The notes below the pieces were generated by a model. The model did not search any database and had not been told where the DNA came from. It was given only the letters and a program-made list of their open reading frames with translations. Below are positions 1 through 9,630 of a stretch of 64,000 bases of DNA, piece after piece. The position numbers and the translations under genes were made by a program. The stretch is from Terribacillus sp. DMT04 (GTDB lineage: Bacteria; Bacillota; Bacilli; Bacillales; Amphibacillaceae), in contig NZ_CP077639.1 in assembly GCF_019056395.1 (NCBI RefSeq), positions 1,862,001 to 1,926,000 of the forward strand, in the 5' to 3' direction. Numbering within the stretch: position 1 is the stretch's first letter; the number at the start of each line of letters is the position of its first letter.

Positions 1-6
1 TGGCAT
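1..6 (-). CDS. bkdAB: bkdAB start (2-oxoisovalerate dehydrogenase E1 beta), partial
   Basis: Only the ATG and one further codon (Met-Pro) lie in the window; the gene continues past the left edge. A strong ribosome site (AAGGAGG, about 6 nt before the ATG) sits across the bkdAA stop codon. Directly after bkdAA in a bkd operon the expected gene is the E1 beta subunit, so the identity rests on position, not on protein sequence. Confidence 0.6.
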
Positions 7-18
7 TGTTTTTCCTCC

Positions 19-1011
19 TTAATCGGCATACACATGAAGCAATGCGGATTCCGGTTCCGGGTCGTCAGCATGCTCAGCATAGTCTGTTGCTTCATCTACG
101 ATTTGCTTGATTTCTTCTTCTAATTTCTGTTCTGCTTCTTCTGTCAGCACACCTGCTTCGCGAAGATAAGCAGCAAATGTCAGCACGCCGTCTTTTTTGC
201 GCGCTTCTTCAACTTCCTGTTTTTCTCGGTATGTCATATCATCATCATCACTGGAATGTGGCGTTAAGCGGTAAGACACAGTTTCAATTAGTGTCGGACC
301 TTCTCCGTTCAGCGCACGCTCCCGTGCATCTTTTACCGTTTGGAATACAGCCAGCGGGTCATTACCGTCAACTGTGAAGCCAGGCATTCCATAGCCCTGC
401 GCTCGGTCAGATACATTGACGCAGCCAAGCTGTTTTTCCTGCGGTACGCTGATGGCATATTTATTGTTTTGTACCATTGTTATTACTGGCAGTTTATGAA
501 CGCCAGCAAAGTTCAAGCCTTCATGAAAATCACCTTGGTTAGAAGAACCTTCTCCAAGCGTTACAAAGCTGACAAGCTGCTTTTTCTCCATTTTAGCAGC
601 GAGCGCGAAGCCGACTGCATGCGGCACTTGTGTGGTTACAGGCGAAGAGCCCGTAACAATACGGGAAGACTTTTTGCCAAAGTGTCCCGGCATTTGTCTT
701 GCGCCAGAGTTTGGATCCTCCGCTTTAGCAAATGCAGACAGCATTAAATCCTTCGCTGTCATCCCGAATGGAAGCACCATGCCTAAATCACGATAATACG
801 GCAGCAAATAATCAATGTCCTTATCCAATGCCATCGCAGCGCCAACTTGGGATGCCTCTTGCCCTTGACAAGAAACTACAAACGGAATCTTACCAGCGCG
901 GTTCAATAACCACATCCGTTCATCAACTCTTCTAGCCAAAAGCATCCACCTGTACATTTCTGTTACTTTTTCATCTGATATTCCAAGAGAAGCATGTCTT
1001 GATTCTGACAT
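19..1011 (-). CDS. bkdAA: Branched-chain 2-oxo acid dehydrogenase E1 alpha subunit
   Basis: The thiamine-diphosphate E1 alpha subunit decarboxylates the 2-oxo acids of Val, Leu and Ile for transfer to lipoyl-E2. At 330 residues it has the usual length. The ThDP/Mg motif runs from GEG (about 153-155) to QNN (about 181-183). The phosphorylation-loop region typical of the BCKDH alpha family (PHSSDDD) follows near residue 270. An upstream in-frame ATG at 1062 would add 17 residues, but the ATG at 1011 has the ribosome site (AAAGGGGGAG) and is preferred. It lies 25 nt after lpdV and 12 nt before bkdAB, so it is an operon gene. Cytoplasmic. Confidence 0.95.
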   Translation of the reverse strand: MSESRHASLGISDEKVTEMYRWMLLARRVDERMWLLNRAGKIPFVVSCQGQEASQVGAAMALDKDIDYLLPYYRDLGMVLPFGMTAKDLMLSAFAKAEDPNSGARQMPGHFGKKSSRIVTGSSPVTTQVPHAVGFALAAKMEKKQLVSFVTLGEGSSNQGDFHEGLNFAGVHKLPVITMVQNNKYAISVPQEKQLGCVNVSDRAQGYGMPGFTVDGNDPLAVFQTVKDARERALNGEGPTLIETVSYRLTPHSSDDDDMTYREKQEVEEARKKDGVLTFAAYLREAGVLTEEAEQKLEEEIKQIVDEATDYAEHADDPEPESALLHVYAD

Positions 1012-1036
1012 CGCCGCTCCCCCTTTCTTTATTGTC

Positions 1037-2458
1037 TCACCCATGTATTTGCTCTCCATCAACCGCTAAAGCAGCTTCCCCGATAATTTCCGATAATGTC
1101 GGATGCGGGTGAATGGATTGTCCAATTTCCCACGGTGTTGCGTCCAGCAGTTTCGCAAGCGCTGCTTCAGAGATCATATCTGTCACATGCGGACCAATCA
1201 TATGAACACCTAGTAAATCATTTGTTTGTTCATCAGCAATTACTTTGACGAACCCTTCTGTTTCTCCGTAAACTAGCGCTTTACCAATTGCTTGGAAGCT
1301 CATTTTACCCGTCTTAACGGTGTAGCCTTCTGCCTTGGCTTGGGCTTCTGTCATTCCGACACTGGCTGTCTCCGGGTAGCTGTATACACAAGCAGGTACT
1401 GTGCTATAGTCCAGGGCTTCTGTTTTCACACCTGCAATATGCTCAACTGCCACAATTCCTTCCCGAGAAGCAACATGCGCCAGCTGCATGCCGCCGATCA
1501 CATCGCCAATTGCATAGATGTGGGATTCATTTGTTTGATAGTATGCATTGGTGGCAATATAACCTTGCTCGGTGAGCTGGATATCTGTATTTTTCAAGCC
1601 AATATCTGCTGCGTTAGCTGCACGCCCGACAGACAAGAGAATCTTTTCAGAAACAAATACTTGTTTGCCGCCATCCATGTGAGTTGTTACGGTTACTTGG
1701 CTGTCATCTGCAGCAGCGCTCTCTACTTTCACATTTGTATGGATGGTGATGCCGCGTTTTTTGAGCTGTTTTTCCATTTCCTTACTGATTTGTTCATCCT
1801 CAGTAGGAAGAATGCAATCTTGGTATTCAAGTACAGTCACTTTTGTACCAAGGTCATGGAGCATGGATGCCCACTCAATCCCAATTACCCCGCCGCCAAT
1901 AATTGTTATAGTTTCCGGCAGCTCTGTCAGCGCCAAAGCACCCTCCGAGCTTAAAATTCTGTTCTCATCAAATTCGATTCCCGGAAGTGAACGCGGAGTA
2001 GAACCGGTCGCTACAATGACGTTCTTCGGCAGCAATATTTCATTTTCGCTGCCGTCGGCAAATTCAACCGATATTGTTCCCGCTGTCGGAGAAAAGATGG
2101 ATGGGCCTAAAATACGGCCGAATCCTTGAAATACATCAATCTTTCCTTTTTTCATTAAATGCTGCACACCACGATGCAGCTGGTCTATGATAGCCGTTTT
2201 TCGCTTTTGTACACCTTCAAAATCAAGGCGCACATCTGTTGTATGTATACCGAATGCTGCCGCTTCCTTTGTTTGGCGGTACACTTCTGCTGAACGAAGT
2301 AATGCCTTTGATGGAATACATCCGCGGTGCAGACACGTTCCGCCAAGTTCTGCTTTTTCTACAATTGCCGTTTTCAATCCTAGCTGGGAAGCACGTATGG
2401 CGGCAACGTAACCGCCCGTACCGCCTCCTAAGATGACAATATCGTATTCTCTAACCAT
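1037..2458 (-). CDS. lpdV: Dihydrolipoamide dehydrogenase (E3) of the branched-chain complex
   Basis: This flavoprotein reoxidises dihydrolipoyl-E2 with NAD+. It has 473 residues. The FAD-binding GGGTGG is at 11-16 and the redox disulfide at C42 and C47 (GGTCLHRGCIPSK). The NAD-binding GGGVIG is near 188, and the C-terminal His-Glu active-site segment (HPHPTLSE) near 450. A clear AGGAGG site precedes the ATG. The position inside the bkd operon, after buk and before bkdAA, identifies it as the bkd-dedicated E3 rather than PdhD. The E2 gene should lie beyond bkdAB, outside the window. Confidence 0.95.
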   Translation of the reverse strand: MVREYDIVILGGGTGGYVAAIRASQLGLKTAIVEKAELGGTCLHRGCIPSKALLRSAEVYRQTKEAAAFGIHTTDVRLDFEGVQKRKTAIIDQLHRGVQHLMKKGKIDVFQGFGRILGPSIFSPTAGTISVEFADGSENEILLPKNVIVATGSTPRSLPGIEFDENRILSSEGALALTELPETITIIGGGVIGIEWASMLHDLGTKVTVLEYQDCILPTEDEQISKEMEKQLKKRGITIHTNVKVESAAADDSQVTVTTHMDGGKQVFVSEKILLSVGRAANAADIGLKNTDIQLTEQGYIATNAYYQTNESHIYAIGDVIGGMQLAHVASREGIVAVEHIAGVKTEALDYSTVPACVYSYPETASVGMTEAQAKAEGYTVKTGKMSFQAIGKALVYGETEGFVKVIADEQTNDLLGVHMIGPHVTDMISEAALAKLLDATPWEIGQSIHPHPTLSEIIGEAALAVDGEQIHG

Positions 2459-2470
2459 TGTTATTGCCTC

Positions 2471-3553
2471 CTATATGGCATAAATCTTTGCTGCTTCTTC
2501 TTTACGCATGACGCGAAGAGCACCTTCTGTCAGAGCACGAAGCTCATTTTCCCCTGGATAAACAAGCACATCTGCTATCCAGCTTACCCTGTCCTTCAGC
2601 ATGGAAATAAACAATTCATCATGTGCCAGTCCGCCGGTGACGGCAATCGCATCAACCTCGCCCGTTAAAACGACACTCATCGCGCCAATTTCTTTGGCAG
2701 TCTGATAAACCATCCCTTCAAAAATGAATTTTGCTTTTTCGTCGCCTTTTTTTATTCGATCGGCGACAAGCCGTCCGTCATTTGTTCCGAGATAACCCAT
2801 GAAACCGCCTTTTGTCGTCAGCATACGCATTAACTGATTTTTCGTGTATTCACCGCTTAGTGCTAGTTCAATTAAATCACCAGCCGGTACAGTTCCCGCT
2901 CTTTCTGGTGTGTACGGACCTTCTCCATTCAACCCATTATTCACATCAATTACAAATCCTTGCCGATGTGCGCCAACGGTAATGCCGCCTCCGAGATGAA
3001 CAACGATTATATTCGCTTCTTCATATGGCTTCTCTTTCGCTGCAGCAGCCTTCCGTGCAATCGCTTTATGGTTCAATGCATGAAAGATGCTTTTCCGTTC
3101 TACACCGGGCAAACCCGATAACCGGGCCAGCGGGTCCAATTCATCTACGACAACGGGATCGGTGATGAATGCTGGAATTCCGAGACTGCTGGCAATCTCA
3201 TAAGCAATCAGTCCGCCAAGGTTCGACGCATGTTCGCCGTTATAACCTGCCTTTAGGTCCGCAAGCATTGCTTCATTTACTTGATACGTTCCGCCTTCAA
3301 GCGGTCTGAGCAGTCCGCCGCGTGCACAGACTGCAGTTAGCTTGGAAACATTGATGCCTTCAAAATCCAATGCATCCAAGATAATTTGTTTCCGAAAAGG
3401 ATATTGATCCATCACTTTTGCGTATCCGCCGATATCTTCCAAATCATGACGGATCACTCGTTCAAAGATGTTATGCTCATCATCAAACACACCAATTTTA
3501 GTGGAAGTAGAACCTGGATTTATCGCTAAAATACGGTTTTCAACAGTATGCAC
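2471..3553 (-). CDS. buk: Butyrate (branched-chain acid) kinase
   Basis: An acetokinase-family (ASKHA fold) enzyme of 360 residues. It converts butyryl- or branched-chain acyl-phosphate plus ADP to the acid plus ATP. The N-terminal phosphate-binding stretch NPGSTSTK (about 12-19) and VHLGGGIT (about 190) are visible. Translation starts at GTG (3551-3553), 8 nt after GAGGGGG; no nearby ATG fits as well. With ptb it turns acyl-CoA into ATP, and in the bkd operon of Bacillus it runs on products of branched-chain amino acid breakdown. Confidence 0.93.
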   Translation of the reverse strand: MHTVENRILAINPGSTSTKIGVFDDEHNIFERVIRHDLEDIGGYAKVMDQYPFRKQIILDALDFEGINVSKLTAVCARGGLLRPLEGGTYQVNEAMLADLKAGYNGEHASNLGGLIAYEIASSLGIPAFITDPVVVDELDPLARLSGLPGVERKSIFHALNHKAIARKAAAAKEKPYEEANIIVVHLGGGITVGAHRQGFVIDVNNGLNGEGPYTPERAGTVPAGDLIELALSGEYTKNQLMRMLTTKGGFMGYLGTNDGRLVADRIKKGDEKAKFIFEGMVYQTAKEIGAMSVVLTGEVDAIAVTGGLAHDELFISMLKDRVSWIADVLVYPGENELRALTEGALRVMRKEEAAKIYAI

Positions 3554-3571
3554 GCGGATTCCCCCTCGATA

Positions 3572-4666
3572 TTATCTTCTGCTTAATGTATGATGGCCGT
3601 TACGTAAAAACTGGCTTCTGGATCGACGCATTGTTTCAATTCTTTCTTCTGCCATTCGATCTGCTGCGATACTTGTAGGGATATTGTCACGTTTAGCTAT
3701 TTCGAACACACGCTGCAAGCTGTCATAAATCGTCTCTACTTTACGTAGCGCACGTTCGCGATTGTAGCCATGCAGTTCGTCCTCAACGTTAATAACACCG
3801 CCTGAGTTGATGACATAGTCTGGCGCGTAAACAATACCGCGTTCATATAAAATTTGTCCGTGCTGTTCTTCTTTCAGCTGGTTGTTAGCTGCTCCAGCCA
3901 CAACTTTTGCTTTGAGTACACGCAATGTGTCGTCGTTAATAACCGCTCCAAGTGCACAAGGTGCGAAAATATCACAGTCAACGCTGTAAATATCGTCTGG
4001 ATCAACAGCTGTAGCACCGAATGCTTCGACCGCTTTTTGAACAGCTTCTTTATTAATATCCGTGACAATCAGTTTGGCGCCTTCTGCATGAAGGTGCTCA
4101 CACAAAGCATAAGCAACGTTCCCAATACCTTGCACGGCAATCGTCTTGCCTTCCAGACTGTCATCTCCAAATGCTTCCTTCGCACTTGCTTTGATTCCTT
4201 TGTACACTCCATAAGCTGTGACAGGAGACGGATTACCTGACGACCCGGATTCTGCAGAGATTCCTGTTACAAAATCAGTTTCTGTATGGATAAGTTCCAT
4301 ATCTTCTACCGTTGTTCCTACGTCTTCTGCCGTAATATAACGGCCATTTAAAGATTGTACGTAACGTCCAAATGCGCGGAACATTGCTTCGTTTTTATCT
4401 TTTTTTGGATCTCCGATAATGACGGTTTTACCGCCGCCCAGATTCAGACCAGCCGCTGCATTTTTATATGTCATCCCTTTTGCCAGTCGAAGCGCATCAA
4501 CAATGGCATCTTCTTCCGACGCGTATGTCCACATTCTTGTACCGCCTAGTGCAGGTCCTAGTGTTGTATCATGAATAGCAATGATTGCTTTCAAGCCGGA
4601 TTCTTTATCCTGGCAAAGGACAAGCTGTTCGTAATCATATTGTTCTAACGTCTCGAAAATTTTCAT
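3572..4666 (-). CDS. bcd: Leucine dehydrogenase
   Basis: NAD-dependent oxidative deamination of Leu, Val and Ile to their 2-oxo acids, which feed the bkd complex. The 364-residue length equals that of B. subtilis Bcd. Residues 74-80 (LNLGGGK) end in K80, the catalytic lysine of the Glu/Leu/Phe/Val dehydrogenase family. The Rossmann motif GIGNVA is near 182. The start at 4666 is chosen because TTAGGAGGAAG lies 5 nt before it; a longer in-frame reading from 4711 has no ribosome site and runs into the space before ptb. Operon gene, 11 nt after ptb. Confidence 0.95.
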   Translation of the reverse strand: MKIFETLEQYDYEQLVLCQDKESGLKAIIAIHDTTLGPALGGTRMWTYASEEDAIVDALRLAKGMTYKNAAAGLNLGGGKTVIIGDPKKDKNEAMFRAFGRYVQSLNGRYITAEDVGTTVEDMELIHTETDFVTGISAESGSSGNPSPVTAYGVYKGIKASAKEAFGDDSLEGKTIAVQGIGNVAYALCEHLHAEGAKLIVTDINKEAVQKAVEAFGATAVDPDDIYSVDCDIFAPCALGAVINDDTLRVLKAKVVAGAANNQLKEEQHGQILYERGIVYAPDYVINSGGVINVEDELHGYNRERALRKVETIYDSLQRVFEIAKRDNIPTSIAADRMAEERIETMRRSRSQFLRNGHHTLSRR

Positions 4667-4677
4667 TTTTCTTCCTC

Positions 4678-5580
4678 CTAAGCAACGGATGCTGCCGCAA
4701 TGGCGAAGCATATTGCATAATATTTGCTCGTACTGTTATCTGCACGCGATGTGAGAATGACGGGCGTTTTAGTACCAACGAGCAGCGAAGCGCTGACGGC
4801 TCCTGCTGTATAAGTAAACGATTTATATAACATATTGCCGCTTTCAATGTCAGGAACTAATAAAATATCTACATCTCCTGCGACGGATGAATCTAATTTC
4901 TTAATAGCAGCCGATTGTGCCGACAACGCACTGTCCAGTGCAATCGGACCATCCAGCTCACAAGCAGCCAGCTGGCCCCGTTCCTGCATCACTCGAAGCA
5001 GTGCAGCATCCGTCGTAGCAGACATCGCCGGATTCACTTTTTCGGTAGCGGCAAGTGCGGCTACTTTTGGTTCTTGGTGCAGCATTTGCGTATAAACATT
5101 CACAGCATTTGCAAGAATCTTCTTTTTCACCTCTAAAGACGGAGCGATATTAATGCCCGCATCCGTCAAAAAAAGGAGCTTGTGATAAGATGGGACGTCG
5201 AAGATTGCCAGCTGCGACAAAATATGGCCTGATTTTAGCATTGTTTTGTCTTTTAAAAGCTTGCCTGCCAGTACATCTGTACTAACAATTCCTTTCATCA
5301 GCATATCCGCTTCTCCTGCCTTCCAGGATTCGATCGCCATATCTGCCGCCCTGTCAGCTGTTTCTGCATGGACGCAGGATACGCTTTCCTTCCGTAGCTG
5401 TTCTTCCTGCATGAACTGCTTCAGCCGATCACTATCTCCGTATAATATAAAGGAAGCCATCTGTTGATCGGTTGCTTTTTTTACAGCTTGCATAATGGAC
5501 AGATCGTCTGCAGCTGCTATGGCAATAGTCAGCCCTCGCTTGGCAGCAGACATTTTTTCAAGAGCGGTAAACTTATGCAT
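4678..5580 (-). CDS. ptb: Phosphate butyryltransferase
   Basis: Phosphotransbutyrylase of the PTA/PTB family, 300 residues. It exchanges CoA for phosphate on butyryl- or branched acyl-CoA and gives Buk its substrate. The whole length matches the family, including a C-terminal acyl-phosphate-binding region with VPDIESGNM near 237. The ribosome site is GGGGAAGG before the ATG. Only 18 nt separate it from the bkdR stop. That leaves no room for the sigma-54 promoter that lies between bkdR and ptb in B. subtilis, so ptb is probably cotranscribed with bkdR here. Confidence 0.93.
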   Translation of the reverse strand: MHKFTALEKMSAAKRGLTIAIAAADDLSIMQAVKKATDQQMASFILYGDSDRLKQFMQEEQLRKESVSCVHAETADRAADMAIESWKAGEADMLMKGIVSTDVLAGKLLKDKTMLKSGHILSQLAIFDVPSYHKLLFLTDAGINIAPSLEVKKKILANAVNVYTQMLHQEPKVAALAATEKVNPAMSATTDAALLRVMQERGQLAACELDGPIALDSALSAQSAAIKKLDSSVAGDVDILLVPDIESGNMLYKSFTYTAGAVSASLLVGTKTPVILTSRADNSTSKYYAICFAIAAASVA

Positions 5581-5598
5581 CGTATTCTTCCTTCCCCG

Positions 5599-7617
5599 TT
5601 ATGAAAAATCTTGCATGCCACTTCTATCAAAATTATATTTATCCATTTTATAGTAAAGATTACGGATGGATACACCAAGCTGATCTGCTGTCGCTTTCTT
5701 ATTGTAATCATTTGCTTGCAAAGCGGCCTCAATCAACTGTTTTTCCAGGAGTTCTACTTGCTCCTGCAGTGTCCCATTTGATACAGACAGTTCAGAATCA
5801 GAGCTTTTCTGCTGTATATGCTTCGGCAGGATAACACGCTCATGTTTCTCCATAAAAGTCATAACTTGAGTGATAGCTGTTTCCAGTTCTTTAACATTAT
5901 GGGACCATTTCTTTGCTTTCAATACATCAATTGACGATTTAGAAATGGATTGAACCGATGTTTGCAGCAGCTGTTTTTGCTTGTGGATAATTGTGGATAA
6001 TAATCCTTCGAAATCATCTACTCGCGCTGCTAGGTCTGGAATATAAATTGTAATTCGCTTTAATTTCTCGAATAATGGTTCATGAAATCGCTTCTCAAAC
6101 ACAGCCCGTTCCAGCGGGTGACGTGCACTGACAACAATTCGCACATCCAATTGTTTTGGTTTGCCGGCAGGAAGCAGAACCTGTCCTGTAGTCATGAAAT
6201 CTGAAAGCTTCTCCTGCAAACGAATCGGCAAGAAATCTACATCATCCAAAAACAAGGTGCCTCCATTACTTCTTTCAATTAAACCACCAGCACGTTGCTG
6301 GCGAACGGAACCAAACAATTGATTCTCTAACGATTCCTCATCATTTGCGGCACAATCAACACGGATAAACGGATGATGACGCCGTTTACTTTCATTATGA
6401 ATAATTGCAGCAAACATCCCTTTACCGACACCCGCATCTCCGCGTAAAAGACACGGCGCATCTGCAAGAACGGCAAATTTTACTTGTTCAAGTGTTACTT
6501 GCATCGTGTCAGAATCGGCAACAACATCTTTTAACATATATTTATTTTCCAGACTGCGGATTATCTTCCGGGCGCGCTGCACCTCATCTTGAAGTTCGTG
6601 CAGTTCTGAGATATCATGCAGTACCCCGACACTGCCGCGGAGCTTTCCATCAACGATAATCGGAGCAGCATTGACCATCATTTCTTTCCCGCTCTTCCCG
6701 ACTCGCATACGAGCTCCTGTGGCCGGTCTGCGTGTACGAATCACCTGCATATGCAGGCTCTCCCCTTCCATAATATCCGTTATCGCCGGTTTCCCGACTA
6801 TCTGGTCAGCTTCATAGCCGGTCAGGCGTGTGTACGCTGGATTAACAATCAAACCAATACCGTTTTCATCCACAACACTGATGGCTTCCTGTGATGAATC
6901 AATAATGGCCGCCAGCATCGATTTTACTTCCCGAACATCTGTCAGCTCTTCTGCCAGCGCCACGATATCAACTGTCTTTTTTAGTACTGCAAATGCTCCT
7001 GTCACGCGCTCTTGGTCATCTTCAATTGGCGCACATGTGTACACGACTTCCTCTCCATTCGGGAGTTTTAGCTGTTCATCCGTATAGCGTTCTCGTTTTC
7101 GAATGGTTTCAGATAGTCTTGAACCGGGTAGTACGGTATTTATGGGTTTCCCGATCACTGTGTGCTTGCGGCTGCCAAGCAGCATCTCTGCTGCTTCGTT
7201 CATATACATAATTTCATCCTGACGATTGATGCACAGGATCCCCTCATGCAAGTATTCCAGCGTTTTACTGCGAAAATGCTGACTATTATATGTAGAAGTT
7301 TTCTCTGTATCTTCTGATGATGCGAATGCAAGCATCATTTGTGCACTTTGTCCGGATATAATCTCCGCCTTACAAAGCGAAGGATCAAGAAAATCTGCTA
7401 ATTCACCAGAGATCTCCAGCACAAAATCGACCTGCTCTAATGATTCAGCGGTCACATCTTTCCAAAGCGGAATAGCCAGTCGTTCTGCTTGGTATTTCAC
7501 GAGGGCACTTGGACTTTTCACTAGCATCCCAGCGACCCGAATTTCCTTGAACCGTTGCAGCTGCTTAATAAATAAGACGGCCTCATCACCAGCACCAATT
7601 ATGAGTAAATTTTTCAT
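5599..7617 (-). CDS. bkdR: BkdR-type transcriptional regulator lacking GAFTGA
   Basis: A regulator of 672 residues at the head of the bkd operon. In order it has an N-terminal Rossmann-like region (IIGAGDEA near 6), two PAS domains (about 120-215 and 240-350), an NtrC-type AAA+ domain (about 365-600) and a Fis-type helix-turn-helix at the C-terminus (about 635-665). The AAA+ domain keeps Walker A (GDAGVGKG) and Walker B (GGTLFLDD). However, only 15 residues separate QLFG from GGTLFL, where sigma-54 activators usually have about 22 including GAFTGA. The arginine-finger segment reads RFHEPLFEKLKR instead of FREDLYYRL. It therefore probably cannot remodel sigma-54 holoenzyme. The start at 7617 follows AGGATG; an ATG 10 codons upstream lacks a site. 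Confidence 0.88.
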   Translation of the reverse strand: MKNLLIIGAGDEAVLFIKQLQRFKEIRVAGMLVKSPSALVKYQAERLAIPLWKDVTAESLEQVDFVLEISGELADFLDPSLCKAEIISGQSAQMMLAFASSEDTEKTSTYNSQHFRSKTLEYLHEGILCINRQDEIMYMNEAAEMLLGSRKHTVIGKPINTVLPGSRLSETIRKRERYTDEQLKLPNGEEVVYTCAPIEDDQERVTGAFAVLKKTVDIVALAEELTDVREVKSMLAAIIDSSQEAISVVDENGIGLIVNPAYTRLTGYEADQIVGKPAITDIMEGESLHMQVIRTRRPATGARMRVGKSGKEMMVNAAPIIVDGKLRGSVGVLHDISELHELQDEVQRARKIIRSLENKYMLKDVVADSDTMQVTLEQVKFAVLADAPCLLRGDAGVGKGMFAAIIHNESKRRHHPFIRVDCAANDEESLENQLFGSVRQQRAGGLIERSNGGTLFLDDVDFLPIRLQEKLSDFMTTGQVLLPAGKPKQLDVRIVVSARHPLERAVFEKRFHEPLFEKLKRITIYIPDLAARVDDFEGLLSTIIHKQKQLLQTSVQSISKSSIDVLKAKKWSHNVKELETAITQVMTFMEKHERVILPKHIQQKSSDSELSVSNGTLQEQVELLEKQLIEAALQANDYNKKATADQLGVSIRNLYYKMDKYNFDRSGMQDFS

Positions 7618-7716
7618 TTTGATCACATCCTGCAAAGTTTTGCACACTTATAGGGTATACTAGTCTGCAGAAATTAGCAATAATAAGATTCTTGACATGC
7701 AAGGAGCGACTTAACG
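7618..7716. promoter_or_regulatory. Divergent bkdR / CBS-protein promoter region with palindrome
   Basis: This intergenic space of about 100 bp serves two diverging genes. It holds an inverted repeat, TGCAAA-GT-TTTGCA (7631-7644), which overlaps the bkdR leader. A TATACT -10-like hexamer on the plus strand sits at 7656-7661. No good -35 element is visible in either direction. The palindrome could be an operator, perhaps for BkdR itself, but that is inference. Confidence 0.4.
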
Positions 7717-9630
7717 ATGACACAATTAGCCAAATTATACGAAAACACAATGCCTTTCTCCCTGCTGCATGACAAAGAGCGCAATGCGTTGTTTGAGCAA
7801 GCAGAGATCGAGGAATTTTTAGAAAATGAGTATATTGTTTCCGCCGAAGAAAACGTTGAAGATGCCCATGTGCATTATTTTGTCTCAGGTGTTGCAAAAG
7901 ATATCATATACCAAGCCAATGGCAAGCAAGTGGCTGTTCGTTACGACTATCCAGGAGATTTTGCCGGCTTATTAACGCTGGTAGCTAATGGCGACATGCA
8001 AATAGCTGTTCAAGCTGCAGAGAAAGCAAAATCGATTGTTTTCCCAAAGGCTTCCTTCCAGCAAGCCATGCAGCAAAATGTACAGTTTTCGCAGGCGATT
8101 CTCGAGCGAGTCAGCCAAATGATGAAAAGCTTGTATGAAGAAGTAAAATACAAAACTAGTGATTTATCTGACCAAACGGAACCGGCCCTTTATAAAAAGC
8201 GCGTATCCGGTTTTATGGAGCGCCCCACTTTCATTCATCCCGACGAATCCGTTTATGCAGCAGCCGAACTGCTTCAAACTGCAGAAACGGAAGGTGTTGC
8301 TGTTAGTTCGAACAAACAAGATATTGAAGGGATGATTGGATATCGGCAAATATTCGATGCTCTGAAGGAAGGCAGATTGGACGCTCCAGTAGAACAAATT
8401 ATGAATAAAGATTATTATTTTGTGCAGGAACATGATTTTATTTATGATGCCCTTTCCTTCCTTAAGCATCACCCAGCGGCTGTGATACCTGTGCTCCACG
8501 GAAGCAGAGCGGTCGGTTTTATCCGCCAATCCTCTTTCCTCAGTGTGTCGAACAGCGTTTACTTTGAGCTCACTTACAGAATTGCCAATGCTGACTCAAT
8601 TGAAACACTGGCAAGTCTCAGTCCGGTGCACAATAAGCAATTTCAGCTGTTCATCCAGCAGCTGATCGACGAGCGTATGTATGGTTACGATATTGTTGAA
8701 TTGATCTCAAGCTACAATGATCGCATGCACAGACAGATTATCGAACTGTCAGAACGGGAAATGGTCCATGAGGGATATGGCAGACCAAAGATTAATTACT
8801 GCTTTATCGTAATGGGAAGTGAAGGCAGGAAAGAGCAGGGGTTCAGCACAGACCAAGATAACGGGATTATTCTTGCAGACTACGATGAATTGAACTACAA
8901 AGAAGAAATAGAAACTTACTTCGAAAGATTGACAGAAAAGATTAATGCTAAACTCGATGCCTGCGGATTCCCGCTTTGTACCGGCGGCATTATGGCGAAG
9001 GAAAAGAAATGGCGTCATTCCCTGTCCCAATGGTCTCATACCATTGATCAATGGCTGCGGAATTTGGATGCACAAGAAGTGAGAGATTTTACTATCTTTA
9101 TTGATTTCCGTCCTGTATATGGAGATTTTGATCTTGCTCACAAGCTCCGGGAAAAACTTACACATGCGATGCAGCACGCACCAAAACTGCAGCCAATGCT
9201 GATTCGCGACACGCTGCAGATACGTGTGCCGTTGCAAGCATTTGGCCGTATCTCTACTAGTTCAAAGGAAAAGCGTTTAAATCTAAAGCAGTCAGCTATG
9301 ATGCAAATCGTTAACGCCGTACGTATTTACGCGGTCGGCTATGGCATTGAAAATGTCCATACTGTCCGGCGCCTTCGCTCTCTTCTAGACAACAACCACA
9401 TGTCTAAAAGTGACAGTGAAATGGCCATCCAAGCTTTGCACGAACTGCTGCTCTTCCGTCTTAAGCTTAATCTGCAGCAATTGGATGCTGGTGAACCATT
9501 AACAACGCAAATTTCTGTAAAAGAACTGGACAAAGTCGATAAACAGACATTGAAAAATGCACTTGCTGCCGCAAAAGGAATGCAGCAAGGTCTTGAATTA
9601 AGACAGAATAGAAACAAGGTGAACGGATGA
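7717..9630 (+). CDS. cNMP-binding / CBS / DUF294 nucleotidyltransferase-like protein
   Basis: A soluble multidomain protein of 637 residues. The N-terminal part (about 15-140) resembles a cyclic-nucleotide-binding fold. A CBS-domain pair follows (about 165-290). A GlnD-like nucleotidyltransferase domain of DUF294 type (about 330-470) carries GSEGRKEQ...TDQDNG near 366-382. A helical DUF294 C-terminal domain (about 490-630) ends it. The Gly-Ser and paired acidic residues expected for nucleotidyl transfer are present, so activity is plausible, but target and ligand are unknown. The ATG is preceded by AAGGAG. It overlaps the following exonuclease gene by 4 nt (ATGA), so the two are translationally coupled. 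It is transcribed away from bkdR. Confidence 0.85.
   Translation: MTQLAKLYENTMPFSLLHDKERNALFEQAEIEEFLENEYIVSAEENVEDAHVHYFVSGVAKDIIYQANGKQVAVRYDYPGDFAGLLTLVANGDMQIAVQAAEKAKSIVFPKASFQQAMQQNVQFSQAILERVSQMMKSLYEEVKYKTSDLSDQTEPALYKKRVSGFMERPTFIHPDESVYAAAELLQTAETEGVAVSSNKQDIEGMIGYRQIFDALKEGRLDAPVEQIMNKDYYFVQEHDFIYDALSFLKHHPAAVIPVLHGSRAVGFIRQSSFLSVSNSVYFELTYRIANADSIETLASLSPVHNKQFQLFIQQLIDERMYGYDIVELISSYNDRMHRQIIELSEREMVHEGYGRPKINYCFIVMGSEGRKEQGFSTDQDNGIILADYDELNYKEEIETYFERLTEKINAKLDACGFPLCTGGIMAKEKKWRHSLSQWSHTIDQWLRNLDAQEVRDFTIFIDFRPVYGDFDLAHKLREKLTHAMQHAPKLQPMLIRDTLQIRVPLQAFGRISTSSKEKRLNLKQSAMMQIVNAVRIYAVGYGIENVHTVRRLRSLLDNNHMSKSDSEMAIQALHELLLFRLKLNLQQLDAGEPLTTQISVKELDKVDKQTLKNALAAAKGMQQGLELRQNRNKVNG

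Noticed and set aside
5599-5640. A TGGCAT element near the bkdR 3' end that looks like the -24 half of a sigma-54 promoter for ptb
   Set aside because: The -12 half is absent: at the required distance the sequence is ATTTTT, not TTGC, and the stretch is coding for the BkdR C-terminus.
8749-9237. A 162-codon open frame on the minus strand inside the CBS/DUF294 gene, and similar long antisense frames inside lpdV (1292-1954) and bcd (3854-4240)
   Set aside because: No ribosome site or family similarity, and full overlap with well-supported genes; they are reverse-frame shadows.
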